From: Promethearchaeota archaeon
Lineage (GTDB): Archaea > Asgardarchaeota > Lokiarchaeia > Sigynarchaeales > SOKP01
DNA: 6,655 nt
Reading direction: 5' to 3'
NCBI GenBank assembly: GCA_019057975.1
Contig: JAHLWJ010000251.1
Span: 1-6,655, forward strand
Shown: piece after piece, positions 1-6,623 of the stretch
How the letters are laid out: each line of letters opens with the position of its first letter
How positions within the stretch are numbered: position 1 is the first letter of the stretch
Notes under the pieces: model-generated
The model's database searches: none
What the model was told of the DNA's origin: nothing
What the model saw: the letters and a program-made list of their open reading frames with translations, nothing else
Position numbers and translations under genes: made by a program

Positions 1-2
1 TT

Positions 3-116
3 AATGAAGTATTAAAGCTTGCTCAAAGGGAGAAAATAGATAACCGGACCGCAGCCTATATATATGCTGTATCACAAGTAGCAAAAGCAATGGAAGCACG
101 AGGAATTTGGCCATAA
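3..116 (+). CDS. gdhA: Glutamate dehydrogenase, C-terminal end only (5' part outside window)
   Basis: Only the last 37 codons and the TAA stop are inside the window, in the frame starting at base 3. The peptide contains DNRTAAYIYAVSQVAKAM and ends RGIWP. This matches the C-terminal helix of hexameric Glu/Leu/Phe/Val dehydrogenases, where an R-x-A-A-Y segment is followed by an A-V-x-x-V-A-x-A-M helix and a terminal R-G. In that family the enzyme reversibly aminates 2-oxoglutarate to glutamate with NAD(P)H in the cytoplasm. The catalytic and nucleotide-binding parts are not visible, so cofactor preference cannot be judged. The genes downstream make 2-oxoglutarate, which favours glutamate dehydrogenase over leucine or phenylalanine dehydrogenase. 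No GC-rich terminator hairpin lies in the 62 bases before the next gene, so read-through is plausible. The symbol is generic; gluD or rocG naming would be equally acceptable. Confidence 0.75.
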   Translation, partial: NEVLKLAQREKIDNRTAAYIYAVSQVAKAMEARGIWP

Positions 117-163
117 TTTTTTTATCAGCGATTTTGAAAAAAAATAAAAAATTTAATTAGGTT

Positions 164-170
164 AAGGAGG
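164..170 (+). promoter_or_regulatory. Strong Shine-Dalgarno site of the citrate synthase gene
   Basis: AAGGAGG lies 8 bases before the ATG at 179. It is a full-strength match to the 16S rRNA 3' end and fixes the start. The surrounding gap (117-178) is very A/T rich, and I found no convincing -35/-10 pair or terminator in it. Confidence 0.85.
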
Positions 171-178
171 TAAAAAAA

Positions 179-1594
179 ATGGCAAAAATAGAATTTAGTA
201 ATCATACCAATCTTATAGAGCAAGCGATTTATAAATATAATCTTCAGGATGTAGTAGAACCGGATTTTTTCCGGGAGATAATGCCCTATAAAGAGATACC
301 CAAGGTAACTTTTAATCATAGACATGTTCCTATGGCTATGCCTGATGAAATTTGGATTACTGATACAACTTTCAGGGATGGTCAGCAGTCTCGATCTCCC
401 TATACTGTAAATCAAATAATGAAAATTTTCGATTATCTTCATGAACTTGATAACGATTCCGGAATAATAAGACAGACAGAATTTTTTGTTTACTCTAAAA
501 AAGATAGGGAAGCCCTAGAAAAATGTTTAGCCAAGGAATATAGATATCCAGAAGTAACTGCCTGGATAAGAGCAAAAAAAGAGGATTTTAAATTAGTTAA
601 GAATTTGGGTATAAAAGAGACAGGTATATTAGTTTCTTGTTCAGATTATCATATATTTAAAAAACTTAATCTTACACGAAGGCAGGCAATGGAGATGTAC
701 CTTTCTATTATAGAATCAGCCCTGGAAAATAAAATAATTCCGAGATGTCATTTTGAAGATATTACCAGAGCTGATTTTTATGGCTTTGTTGTTCCTTTTG
801 CTAACGAGCTCATGAAGCTTTCCAGACAAGCGAAGATGCCAATTAAAATAAGAGCCTGTGATACTTTAGGTTTAGGTGTTTCTTATCCGGGAGCAGCTAT
901 ACCGCGATGTGTACAGGGCATTATATATGGACTTAAACATTATGCTGAGGTGCCTTCCGAATGGATCGAATGGCACGGGCATAATGATTTTTATAAGGTG
1001 GTGAACAATTCAAGCACGGCTTGGCTTTATGGAGCTTCTGCCATAAATACTTCTCTCCTTGGAATAGGTGAAAGAACCGGAAATTGTCCTTTGGAAGCAA
1101 TGGTCATTGAGTATGCTCAAATTAGAGGAACAACAAAAAATATGAGACTGGAAATCATAACCGAGATAGCCAATTATTTCGAGAGGGAACTTAAATATAA
1201 AATACCGTCTCGAACTCCTTTTGTAGGGGATGCTTTTAATAAAACCAGAGCAGGAATTCATGCGGATGGAATATTAAAGGATGAAGAAATTTATAATATA
1301 TTTGATACAGAAAGGATATTGAATAGACCTGTGGCAGTAACAGTTGGTTCGCATTCAGGGCTGGCGGGGATTTCATTTTGGTTGAATAAATATTTTAAAT
1401 TAGAAAGGGAAAAAAGAATAGACAAAAGAGACCCGATGGTTTTAAAGTTAAAGGAATGCATTGACAAAGAATATGCAAAAGGTAGGGTAACTAGTTTTAG
1501 TGATGAAGAATTGGAATCTTTAATAAAACTCTCCATTGAAGGAAGAGGACAGGATAAAGGTGAAACACCCGGTTTCGATTTATCGAACCCGTAA
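179..1594 (+). CDS. Re-type citrate synthase (2-isopropylmalate/homocitrate synthase-like family)
   Basis: This 471-residue DRE-TIM metallolyase most likely condenses acetyl-CoA with oxaloacetate to citrate in the cytoplasm, with Re-face stereochemistry. A family-typical extension of about 55 residues precedes the barrel. The barrel opens with TDTTFRDGQQ (61-70), holding catalytic Arg66 and metal ligand Asp67. The metal-binding HGHND lies at 266-270, followed by GIGERTGNCPLE (295-306) and AGIHADG (358-364). The C-terminal LeuA regulatory domain is absent, which argues against a standard 2-isopropylmalate synthase. The closest family I can recall is the Re-citrate synthase group characterised in Clostridium kluyveri, Desulfovibrio, Dehalococcoides and Syntrophus; this is from memory, not a search. 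Context agrees: aconitase and isocitrate dehydrogenase follow directly and glutamate dehydrogenase precedes. Homocitrate synthase is the main alternative. The ATG start is supported by AAGGAGG 8 bases upstream. The last ~17 residues form a polar, glycine-containing tail outside the conserved part. Confidence 0.85.
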   Translation: MAKIEFSNHTNLIEQAIYKYNLQDVVEPDFFREIMPYKEIPKVTFNHRHVPMAMPDEIWITDTTFRDGQQSRSPYTVNQIMKIFDYLHELDNDSGIIRQTEFFVYSKKDREALEKCLAKEYRYPEVTAWIRAKKEDFKLVKNLGIKETGILVSCSDYHIFKKLNLTRRQAMEMYLSIIESALENKIIPRCHFEDITRADFYGFVVPFANELMKLSRQAKMPIKIRACDTLGLGVSYPGAAIPRCVQGIIYGLKHYAEVPSEWIEWHGHNDFYKVVNNSSTAWLYGASAINTSLLGIGERTGNCPLEAMVIEYAQIRGTTKNMRLEIITEIANYFERELKYKIPSRTPFVGDAFNKTRAGIHADGILKDEEIYNIFDTERILNRPVAVTVGSHSGLAGISFWLNKYFKLEREKRIDKRDPMVLKLKECIDKEYAKGRVTSFSDEELESLIKLSIEGRGQDKGETPGFDLSNP

Positions 1595-1616
1595 GGAATC
1601 GTGTCGGAACAATCCT
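1559..1616 (+). other. Cluster of three small hairpins across the citrate synthase stop codon
   Basis: Three potential RNA stems follow each other. GGTG/CACC with loop AAA lies at 1559-1569. GGTT(T)CGA/TCGAACC lies at 1571-1589, with one bulged T and a TTTA loop. An imperfect stem based on AGGA/TCCT lies at 1594-1616. The first two are inside the coding region and the third begins at the last base of the stop codon. No T-run follows, so this is not a classical intrinsic terminator. An RNA processing, stability or partial attenuation element between the citrate synthase and aconitase genes is possible, but function is inferred only from complementarity. Confidence 0.35.
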
Positions 1617-1663
1617 ATTCATAATTAAAAGTAATAGTTTATTTGAAAAATAGCTTTGAATTT

Positions 1664-1669
1664 AGGAGG
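1664..1669 (+). promoter_or_regulatory. Shine-Dalgarno site that selects the TTG start of aconitase
   Basis: AGGAGG sits 8 bases before TTG at 1678. The next in-frame Met is residue 41, after the conserved DQTLTQDATGT segment (30-40). Starting there would remove essential family sequence, so the TTG start is well supported. Confidence 0.85.
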
Positions 1670-1677
1670 CCTTCAAA

Positions 1678-3618
1678 TTGTCATTAACAGTAGCACAGAA
1701 GATAATAAGCGGGCATTTGGTAAGAGGAAAGATAATTTCAGGAGAAGAAATAGTAATAAGCATTGATCAGACACTTACTCAGGATGCTACCGGAACAATG
1801 GTGTATCTACAACTTGAAGCACTTGGAGTTAATAAGATAAAGACAAAAAAGTCTGTCGCATATATTGATCATAATACTCTTCAATCAGGCCCAGAAAATG
1901 CCGATGATCATCTTTATATCCAGACTGCAGCAAAAAAGTATGGGATATATTTTTCTAGATCAGGTAATGGTATATGCCATCAAGTTCATTTGGAGAAATT
2001 TGCGATTCCAGGACAGACGCTTTTAGGCTCTGACAGTCACACTCCCACTGCTGGTGGTATGGGAATGCTGGCTATGGGAGCAGGTGGACTCGATGTAGCT
2101 GTGGCTATGGCAAGCGGAGAATATTATATTACAATGCCCAGGATAGTAAAAGTTAATCTTATTGGGAAATTGAATCCGTGGGTTTCGGCAAAAGATATTA
2201 TACTTGAACTTTTAAAAAGAGCGACTGTTAAGGGTGGAGTTGGCAAGATATTTGAGTATGCTGGTGAGGGCGTAAAGAACTTGTCTATTCCTCAAAGAGC
2301 AACAATCACTAATATGGGGGCTGAAATGGGAGCAACGACTTCTATATTTCCGAGTGATGAGATTACCTTTAGCTTTTTAAAAGCTCAAAAAAGAGAGAAG
2401 GATTTTTTCGAAATAAAAGCTGATAATAGGGCAATTTACGATGAAGAGATAGAAATAAATCTTTCCCAATTAGAACCTTTGGTAGCCTGTCCTCATAGTC
2501 CTGATAAGGTAGTGCCTGTATCCTCCTTAAAAGGACTTAAGATTAATCAGATAGTTATAGGCAGCTGTACAAATTCTTCATATGGCGATTTGTTAAGGGT
2601 GGCAAGAATTCTCGAAGATAAAACTATAGCAGAACATGTTTCTTTGGCAGTAGCACCGGGATCAAAACAGGTTCTGTCTATGCTTGCTCAAGATGGAGTT
2701 TTGGCATCGCTAATTATGTCGGGAGCAAGAATTCTTGAATGTGCCTGTGGTCCCTGTATTGGTATGGGACAATCTCCGCCAACAAATAGCGTGTCTTTAA
2801 GAACTTTTAATCGGAATTTTAAGGGGAGATCAGGTACACTCTCGGCAAAAGTATATTTAGCAAGTTCCGAAGTTGCTGCAGCATCAGCAATTACCGGTTA
2901 TCTTACTGACCCAAGAGAATTCGGATTAAAAGATTATAGTGAAATTAAAATACCTGAAATATTTTTAATTAACGATAATATGATTTTAACACCAGTTAAG
3001 AATTGCAAAGAAGTCGAAATAATAAGAGGACCCAATATAAAGCCGTTTCCGTTAAGTGGGTCCTTAAGTCCAGAGGTTCAAGGAAAAGTTTTAACCAAAG
3101 TAGGGGATAATATCACCACAGATCATATAATGCCTTCAAATGCAAAACTTCTTCCTTATAGATCAAATATACCCTACCTTTCTAATTATTGTTTAACTCC
3201 TTGTGATAAAGATTTCCCGGAGAAAGCAAGAGAGAATGGAGGAGGATTTATAGTTGGAGGCTCAAACTATGGACAGGGCTCAAGCAGAGAACATGCTGCC
3301 CTTGTCCCTTTATATCTTGGAATAAAGGCGGTATTAGCAAAATCATTTGCGAGAATACACCAGACAAATCTTGTAAATAACGGAATAGTCCCTTTGGTAT
3401 TTGAAAATCCAGAAGATTATGATAATGTTAAAGAAATGAATGAACTTTTAATAGAAAATACCCTTTTTCAGGTTAAAAGAGGAATAGTTAAAATTAAAAA
3501 TTTGATAAATGGTAAAGAATATAAGATGCTCTTAAATATCACTGCACGACAAAAAGAGATAATAGTTCAAGGGGGGCTTTTAAACCTGTTAAAGTCAAAA
3601 GGGAACATAAAAAAATAA
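1678..3618 (+). CDS. acn: Aconitate hydratase (short, Aquifex-type aconitase)
   Basis: This cytoplasmic [4Fe-4S] enzyme isomerises citrate to isocitrate through cis-aconitate. At 646 residues it fits the short single-chain class (often called Aquifex or putative type) rather than the ~900-residue AcnA/AcnB proteins. The catalytic domains carry DQTLTQDATGT (30-40), SGNGICHQVH (95-104) and GSDSHTPTAGGMG (117-129). The cluster cysteines are Cys297 in GSCTNSS and Cys357 and Cys360 in CACGPCIGMGQ. The swivel domain is fused at the C-terminus, with GDNITTDHIMPSNAK (476-490) and GGSNYGQGSSREHAA (527-541), including the substrate-binding Ser-Arg at 536-537. Fusion into one chain separates it from the two-subunit LeuCD and homoaconitase enzymes, although a specificity shift to homocitrate cannot be fully excluded. 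The gene starts with TTG behind a strong ribosome-binding site. It ends 21 bases before isocitrate dehydrogenase, so the two are almost certainly co-transcribed. All key residues are present. Confidence 0.93.
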   Translation: MSLTVAQKIISGHLVRGKIISGEEIVISIDQTLTQDATGTMVYLQLEALGVNKIKTKKSVAYIDHNTLQSGPENADDHLYIQTAAKKYGIYFSRSGNGICHQVHLEKFAIPGQTLLGSDSHTPTAGGMGMLAMGAGGLDVAVAMASGEYYITMPRIVKVNLIGKLNPWVSAKDIILELLKRATVKGGVGKIFEYAGEGVKNLSIPQRATITNMGAEMGATTSIFPSDEITFSFLKAQKREKDFFEIKADNRAIYDEEIEINLSQLEPLVACPHSPDKVVPVSSLKGLKINQIVIGSCTNSSYGDLLRVARILEDKTIAEHVSLAVAPGSKQVLSMLAQDGVLASLIMSGARILECACGPCIGMGQSPPTNSVSLRTFNRNFKGRSGTLSAKVYLASSEVAAASAITGYLTDPREFGLKDYSEIKIPEIFLINDNMILTPVKNCKEVEIIRGPNIKPFPLSGSLSPEVQGKVLTKVGDNITTDHIMPSNAKLLPYRSNIPYLSNYCLTPCDKDFPEKARENGGGFIVGGSNYGQGSSREHAALVPLYLGIKAVLAKSFARIHQTNLVNNGIVPLVFENPEDYDNVKEMNELLIENTLFQVKRGIVKIKNLINGKEYKMLLNITARQKEIIVQGGLLNLLKSKGNIKK

Positions 3619-3625
3619 TTATATC

Positions 3626-3632
3626 AGGGGGA
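3626..3632 (+). promoter_or_regulatory. Shine-Dalgarno site that selects the TTG start of isocitrate dehydrogenase
   Basis: AGGGGGA lies 7 bases before TTG at 3640. It is a weaker match than the sites of the two upstream genes. The next in-frame Met is residue 175, and the nucleotide-fold start [13 protein letters not shown] begins at residue 5, so the TTG is the only credible start. Confidence 0.75.
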
Positions 3633-3639
3633 AACAAAA

Positions 3640-4635
3640 TTGTCCTATAATATTACTTTAATTCCAGGTGATGGAATTGGTCCAGAGGTTACAACTGCTA
3701 CAAAAAAGGTTTTGGAGGCTAGTGGAATAGAAATCAATTGGGAAATCGTAGAAGCTGGTGAGAAAGTTATAGAAAAAAATGGCACACCTCTTCCTGATTG
3801 TGTGATAGATAGCATCAAAAGGAATAAAGTGGCATTAAAAGGACCTGTAACTACTCCCATAGGCACAGGATTTAGAAGTGTTAATGTGGCACTAAGAAAA
3901 GCTTTAAACCTTTATGCCAATGTAAGGCCTGTAAAGTCCTATAAGGGCGTACCATCAAGATATGAGGGTATTGATTTGGTAGTAGTTCGAGAAAATACCG
4001 AGGGTTTATATTCTGGTATAGAGCATAAGGTGGGAGAGAATGCTGCTGAGAGCATAAAGATAATAACCAGGAATGCGAGCGAAAGGATTGCAAAATTCGC
4101 CTTTGAATTGGCAAAGAAAGAAGGGAGGAAAAAAGTCACAGCAGTTCACAAGGCAAATATAATGAAATACACTGATGGTCTATTTTTAGAATGCGCAAAA
4201 AAAATATCTCAAAAGCATCCTGAGATAATTTTTGAAGATATTATAGTTGACGCAATGAGTATGAAGCTGGTTCAAACCCCTCAAGATTATGAAATATTGG
4301 TTATGCCAAATCTTTATGGAGATATACTTTCTGATTTGGCAGCAGGATTAGTTGGTGGATTAGGGATAATACCCGGAGCTAATATAGGAGAAAAGGAAGC
4401 TGTATTTGAACCAGCACATGGGTCAGCTTCAGAATTAAATTCGAATATGGCCAACCCAACAGCGACAATACTTTCGGGAGTATTGATGCTAAAGCATTTA
4501 GGAGAGAATAAAGCAGCAGATCGGATAGAAAAAGCTGTCGAAAAAGTATTAAAAAAAGGTAAAAAAACAACTAAAGATCTTGGAGGAAGTACAGGAACAT
4601 TGGAGTATACAAAGGCAATTATAGATATTTTATAA
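3640..4635 (+). CDS. icd: Isocitrate dehydrogenase, probably NAD-dependent
   Basis: This 331-residue beta-decarboxylating dehydrogenase oxidises isocitrate to 2-oxoglutarate and CO2 in the cytoplasm. The order of motifs is standard. [12 protein letters not shown] lies at 7-18. RSVNVALRK (79-87) and YANVRP (92-97) supply the substrate-binding Ser80, Asn82, Arg86 and Arg96. [13 protein letters not shown] (117-129) includes Arg117 and Tyr124. [11 protein letters not shown] (170-180) includes catalytic Lys171. Metal-site aspartates are Asp204, Asp228 and Asp232. The S-x-N-x-x-L-R pattern is typical of isocitrate enzymes and is not the pattern I know from homoisocitrate dehydrogenase. The length and the acidic residue Glu265 in the cofactor loop fit NAD rather than NADP. 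That loop ([14 protein letters not shown], 260-273) is one residue shorter than the usual HGSAPDIAGK-type loop and lacks its Pro and Ala-Gly. The gene is the third in a citrate-to-2-oxoglutarate set, 21 bases after aconitase. Confidence 0.9.
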   Translation: MSYNITLIPGDGIGPEVTTATKKVLEASGIEINWEIVEAGEKVIEKNGTPLPDCVIDSIKRNKVALKGPVTTPIGTGFRSVNVALRKALNLYANVRPVKSYKGVPSRYEGIDLVVVRENTEGLYSGIEHKVGENAAESIKIITRNASERIAKFAFELAKKEGRKKVTAVHKANIMKYTDGLFLECAKKISQKHPEIIFEDIIVDAMSMKLVQTPQDYEILVMPNLYGDILSDLAAGLVGGLGIIPGANIGEKEAVFEPAHGSASELNSNMANPTATILSGVLMLKHLGENKAADRIEKAVEKVLKKGKKTTKDLGGSTGTLEYTKAIIDIL

Positions 4636-4659
4636 ATTAAAATTTTTACATTTTGCTTC

Positions 4660-4688
4660 TTGTCTTATGTTATTTTTTAGTATATTAT
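4660..4688 (+). promoter_or_regulatory. Candidate promoter for ilvD
   Basis: TTGTCT (4660-4665) and TATTAT (4683-4688) are separated by 17 bases in the 155-base gap before ilvD. This would start transcription near 4695, giving an untranslated leader of about 95 bases. The region is so A/T rich that overlapping alternatives exist: TTTACA (4645) with TGTTAT (4668), and extra TATAAT boxes at 4686 and 4701. The size of the gap and the change of pathway support a separate promoter, but the exact boxes are uncertain. No GC-rich terminator for the upstream genes is visible in the gap. Confidence 0.4.
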
Positions 4689-4735
4689 AATTCTAAATAA
4701 TATAATGCAGAATGTCTACTTAACTAATAAATGGA

Positions 4736-4768
4736 TTTATCTATCGAAAAATTATTAATTTAGATAAA
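4736..4768. repeat. 8-bp perfect inverted repeat just upstream of the ilvD ribosome-binding site
   Basis: TTTATCTA (4736-4743) and TAGATAAA (4761-4768) are exact reverse complements separated by 17 bases. The right arm ends 10 bases before the Shine-Dalgarno AGGTGA (4779-4784). It lies downstream of the candidate promoter, so it could be a leader hairpin or a protein-binding dyad. In such A/T-rich DNA it could also be chance. Confidence 0.3.
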
Positions 4769-4790
4769 AAACAAAAGTAGGTGAAGAATT

Positions 4791-6479
4791 ATGCGTAGTG
4801 ATGTAATAAAGAATGGTGTAGCTAGAGCACCTCAACGTTCCTTGCTTAAAGCATTAGGGATAACCGATGAAGAGATGAAAAGACCTTTTATCGGCGTTGC
4901 TCAAGCAGCTAATGAAATAATTCCCGGGCATCTTCATTTAAAAGAAATTGCTCGAGCAGCCAAAGACGGAATAAGAATGGTCGGAGGAGTTCCATTTGAA
5001 TTTTCTACTATCGGGGTATGTGATGGATTAGCTATGAATCATGAGGGAATGAAGTATTCTCTCCCCAGTAGAGAATTAATTGCGGATTCTATTGAAGTGA
5101 TGGCCAAAGCCCATGCCTTTGATGCTTTGGTATTGGTTCCTAATTGTGATAAGATTATTCCCGGAATGATTATAGGGGCACTAAGAGTTAATCTTCCTAC
5201 GATATTGATAAGTGGTGGCCCTATGCTGGCAGGTGTTTATCAAGGTAAAAATATTGCATTAAGTAATGTTTTTGAAGCAGTAGGAAAGTTTCAAACAGAT
5301 TCTATAAGTAAACAGGAATTAAAAGAGGTAGAGGATTATGCCTGTCCGGGAATTGGTTCATGTGCAGGTCTATATACCGCTAATTCTATGAACATTTGGG
5401 CTGAAGCGGTAGGTATAGCTCTCCCTGGCAATGGAACTATTCCAGCGGTTGATGCCCGCAGAATAAGATTAGCCAAACATGCCGGAATGAAAATTATGGA
5501 ATTATTAGAGAAAGATGTTAAGTTTTTAGATATTATTTCTAAAAAGGCGATAGAGAATGCGATTGCTGTGGAGATGGCTTTGGGAGGTTCTTCTAATACT
5601 ATGCTGCATTCGCTGGCTATAGCATCTGAAGCAGGCATTCCTTTCGATATAGATGATTTTAACCGAATAAGAGAACAGGTTCCGCAATTGTGTAGCCTTT
5701 CTCCTGCAGGGCATTATCATATCCAGGATTTAGACAGAGCAGGAGGTATTTCAGCTTTACTTAATGAACTAAGCAGGAAGAAGATAATTAATTTAGAAAA
5801 GATTACAATAACTGGTAATAATATTGGTCAGAATATTAAAAATGCTTCCATATTGGATAATGAAGTAATAAGAACCATAGAAAATTCCTATAATCCCAAA
5901 GGTGGCATTATTTTTTTAAAGGGCAATTTAGCTCCTCAAGGTGCAGTAGTAAAAAGTTCGGCAGTACATCATGATATGCTAAGACACGAGGGTCCAGCCA
6001 GGGTATTTGAATCAGAAGAGGAAAGTACCAAAGCCATTTTAGAAGGAAAAATTAAAAAAGGAGATGTTATAGTAATTCGCTATGAAGGTCCTAAGGGTGG
6101 GCCTGGGATGAGAGAAATGTTAACTCCTACTTCAGCTATTGCGGGAATGGGACTGGATAAAGATGTGGCTTTAATTACCGATGGCCGTTTTTCCGGTGCT
6201 ACCCGGGGAGCATCTATCGGACACGTTGCCCCTGAGGCAGCCGTGGGAGGGCCTATAGCTATTGTTAGAGAAGGAGATATTATTAAGATTAATATACCTC
6301 AAAAAAGGTTGGACCTTAAGATAGAAGAGGAAGAGATAAAACAAAGATTAGATAAATTAAAATTACCGTCTTCTAAAATAAAATCAGGTTATCTGAAATA
6401 TTATGCTAATTCTGTAGGGCCTGCTGACAAAGGAGCAGTGCGAAACATTAAAACTTTTAAAAGGGTGAATAATTTTTAG
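4791..6479 (+). CDS. ilvD: Dihydroxy-acid dehydratase
   Basis: This 562-residue Fe-S enzyme of the IlvD/Edd family dehydrates 2,3-dihydroxy-isovalerate and 2,3-dihydroxy-3-methylvalerate to the 2-oxo acid precursors of valine/leucine and isoleucine. The length is normal. PGHLHL is at 45-50 (the E. coli-like form with Gly rather than Cys), [21 protein letters not shown] at 75-95, and the first family signature [11 protein letters not shown] at 119-129. The second signature [12 protein letters not shown] is at 460-471, with the likely catalytic Ser468, and [12 protein letters not shown] at 432-443 supplies the likely metal ligand Glu442. Oddities are AQAAN (37-41) where NSxxx is usual, and CPGIGSC (185-191), where Ile188 replaces the common second Cys. 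It keeps cysteines at 77, 119, 185, 191 and 301. ATG follows AGGTGA by 6 bases. Sugar-acid dehydratases are relatives, but overall similarity is to IlvD. It is probably transcribed separately from the citrate genes. Confidence 0.92.
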   Translation: MRSDVIKNGVARAPQRSLLKALGITDEEMKRPFIGVAQAANEIIPGHLHLKEIARAAKDGIRMVGGVPFEFSTIGVCDGLAMNHEGMKYSLPSRELIADSIEVMAKAHAFDALVLVPNCDKIIPGMIIGALRVNLPTILISGGPMLAGVYQGKNIALSNVFEAVGKFQTDSISKQELKEVEDYACPGIGSCAGLYTANSMNIWAEAVGIALPGNGTIPAVDARRIRLAKHAGMKIMELLEKDVKFLDIISKKAIENAIAVEMALGGSSNTMLHSLAIASEAGIPFDIDDFNRIREQVPQLCSLSPAGHYHIQDLDRAGGISALLNELSRKKIINLEKITITGNNIGQNIKNASILDNEVIRTIENSYNPKGGIIFLKGNLAPQGAVVKSSAVHHDMLRHEGPARVFESEEESTKAILEGKIKKGDVIVIRYEGPKGGPGMREMLTPTSAIAGMGLDKDVALITDGRFSGATRGASIGHVAPEAAVGGPIAIVREGDIIKINIPQKRLDLKIEEEEIKQRLDKLKLPSSKIKSGYLKYYANSVGPADKGAVRNIKTFKRVNNF

Positions 6480-6517
6480 AAAGAGAACTAAATCCATTAT
6501 TTATAACAACACAAGTG

Positions 6518-6527
6518 ATACTAGTAT
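6518..6527. repeat. 10-bp perfect palindrome ATACTAGTAT
   Basis: The palindrome lies 39 bases after the ilvD stop. As RNA it could fold into a small stem with loop CUAG, extended by G17-U28, U16-A30 and G15-C31 type pairs (last two digits of 65xx) with one bulge. No T-run follows directly, so it is a poor terminator. It could be an operator or a 3'-end structure, or chance. Confidence 0.3.
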
Positions 6528-6551
6528 TTACATATAATCGATAAAAAATAA

Positions 6552-6623
6552 AAAAATTGTTAAGTTTTTCTTGACATTTTAAATTAATCATTGTAATATA
6601 TTTTAACAAATAAAAATTGTGAA
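6552..6623. repeat. Direct and inverted repeats framing the promoter
   Basis: AAAAATTGTTAA (6552-6563) and AAAAATTGTGAA (6612-6623) are direct repeats with one mismatch, offset by exactly 60 bases. TTGTTAA (6557-6563) is also the exact reverse complement of TTAACAA (6603-6609). One copy lies upstream of the -35 box and the other around the expected transcription start, as paired regulator sites might. The A/T-rich composition makes chance matches fairly likely. Confidence 0.25.
6571..6599 (+). promoter_or_regulatory. Near-consensus sigma-70/sigma-A promoter
   Basis: TTGACA (6571-6576, perfect -35) is followed after 17 bases by TAATAT (6594-6599, a good -10 match). The upstream sequence is A/T rich, like an UP element. 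Transcription would start near 6605-6607 and run out of the window. This is the best promoter in the window and marks the beginning of a new transcription unit after ilvD. Confidence 0.75.

Noticed and set aside
105..128. Intrinsic terminator after glutamate dehydrogenase (TGGCCA followed by a T-run)
   Set aside because: TGGCCA is a 6-base palindrome with no loop and no extending stem, so it cannot form a stable terminator hairpin.
128..147. CodY-like box (ATTTTGAAAAAAAAT) before citrate synthase
   Set aside because: It lacks the symmetric AATTTTCWGAAAATT pattern and is explained by A/T-rich composition.
125..442. Reverse-strand open frame of 105 codons overlapping the start of citrate synthase
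   Set aside because: It is a shadow of the + strand gene. The peptide is dominated by F, I, Y and K, as expected from antisense A/T-rich coding sequence, and shows no family motif.
179..1594. Assignment as 2-isopropylmalate synthase (leuA)
   Set aside because: The C-terminal LeuA regulatory domain is missing, the ~55-residue N-terminal extension differs, and the neighbours are aconitase and isocitrate dehydrogenase rather than leuCD and leuB.
3645..4139. Several reverse-strand open frames inside isocitrate dehydrogenase
   Set aside because: They overlap each other and a gene with complete catalytic motifs, and their peptides show no recognisable domain.
179..4635. Lysine 2-aminoadipate pathway: homocitrate synthase, homoaconitase and homoisocitrate dehydrogenase
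   Set aside because: The aconitase is a single full-length chain rather than two subunits, and the dehydrogenase has the isocitrate-type S-x-N-x-x-L-R motif. This is less likely but not fully excluded without a tree or assay.
4636..4790. T-box or leader-peptide attenuator in front of ilvD
   Set aside because: The gap is only 155 bases, contains no TGGNACCGCG-like core, no GC-rich terminator and no short open frame rich in Ile, Val or Leu codons behind a ribosome-binding site that I could see.
5336..5720. Reverse-strand open frames inside ilvD
   Set aside because: They are antisense to a clear, intact ilvD and have no recognisable protein features.
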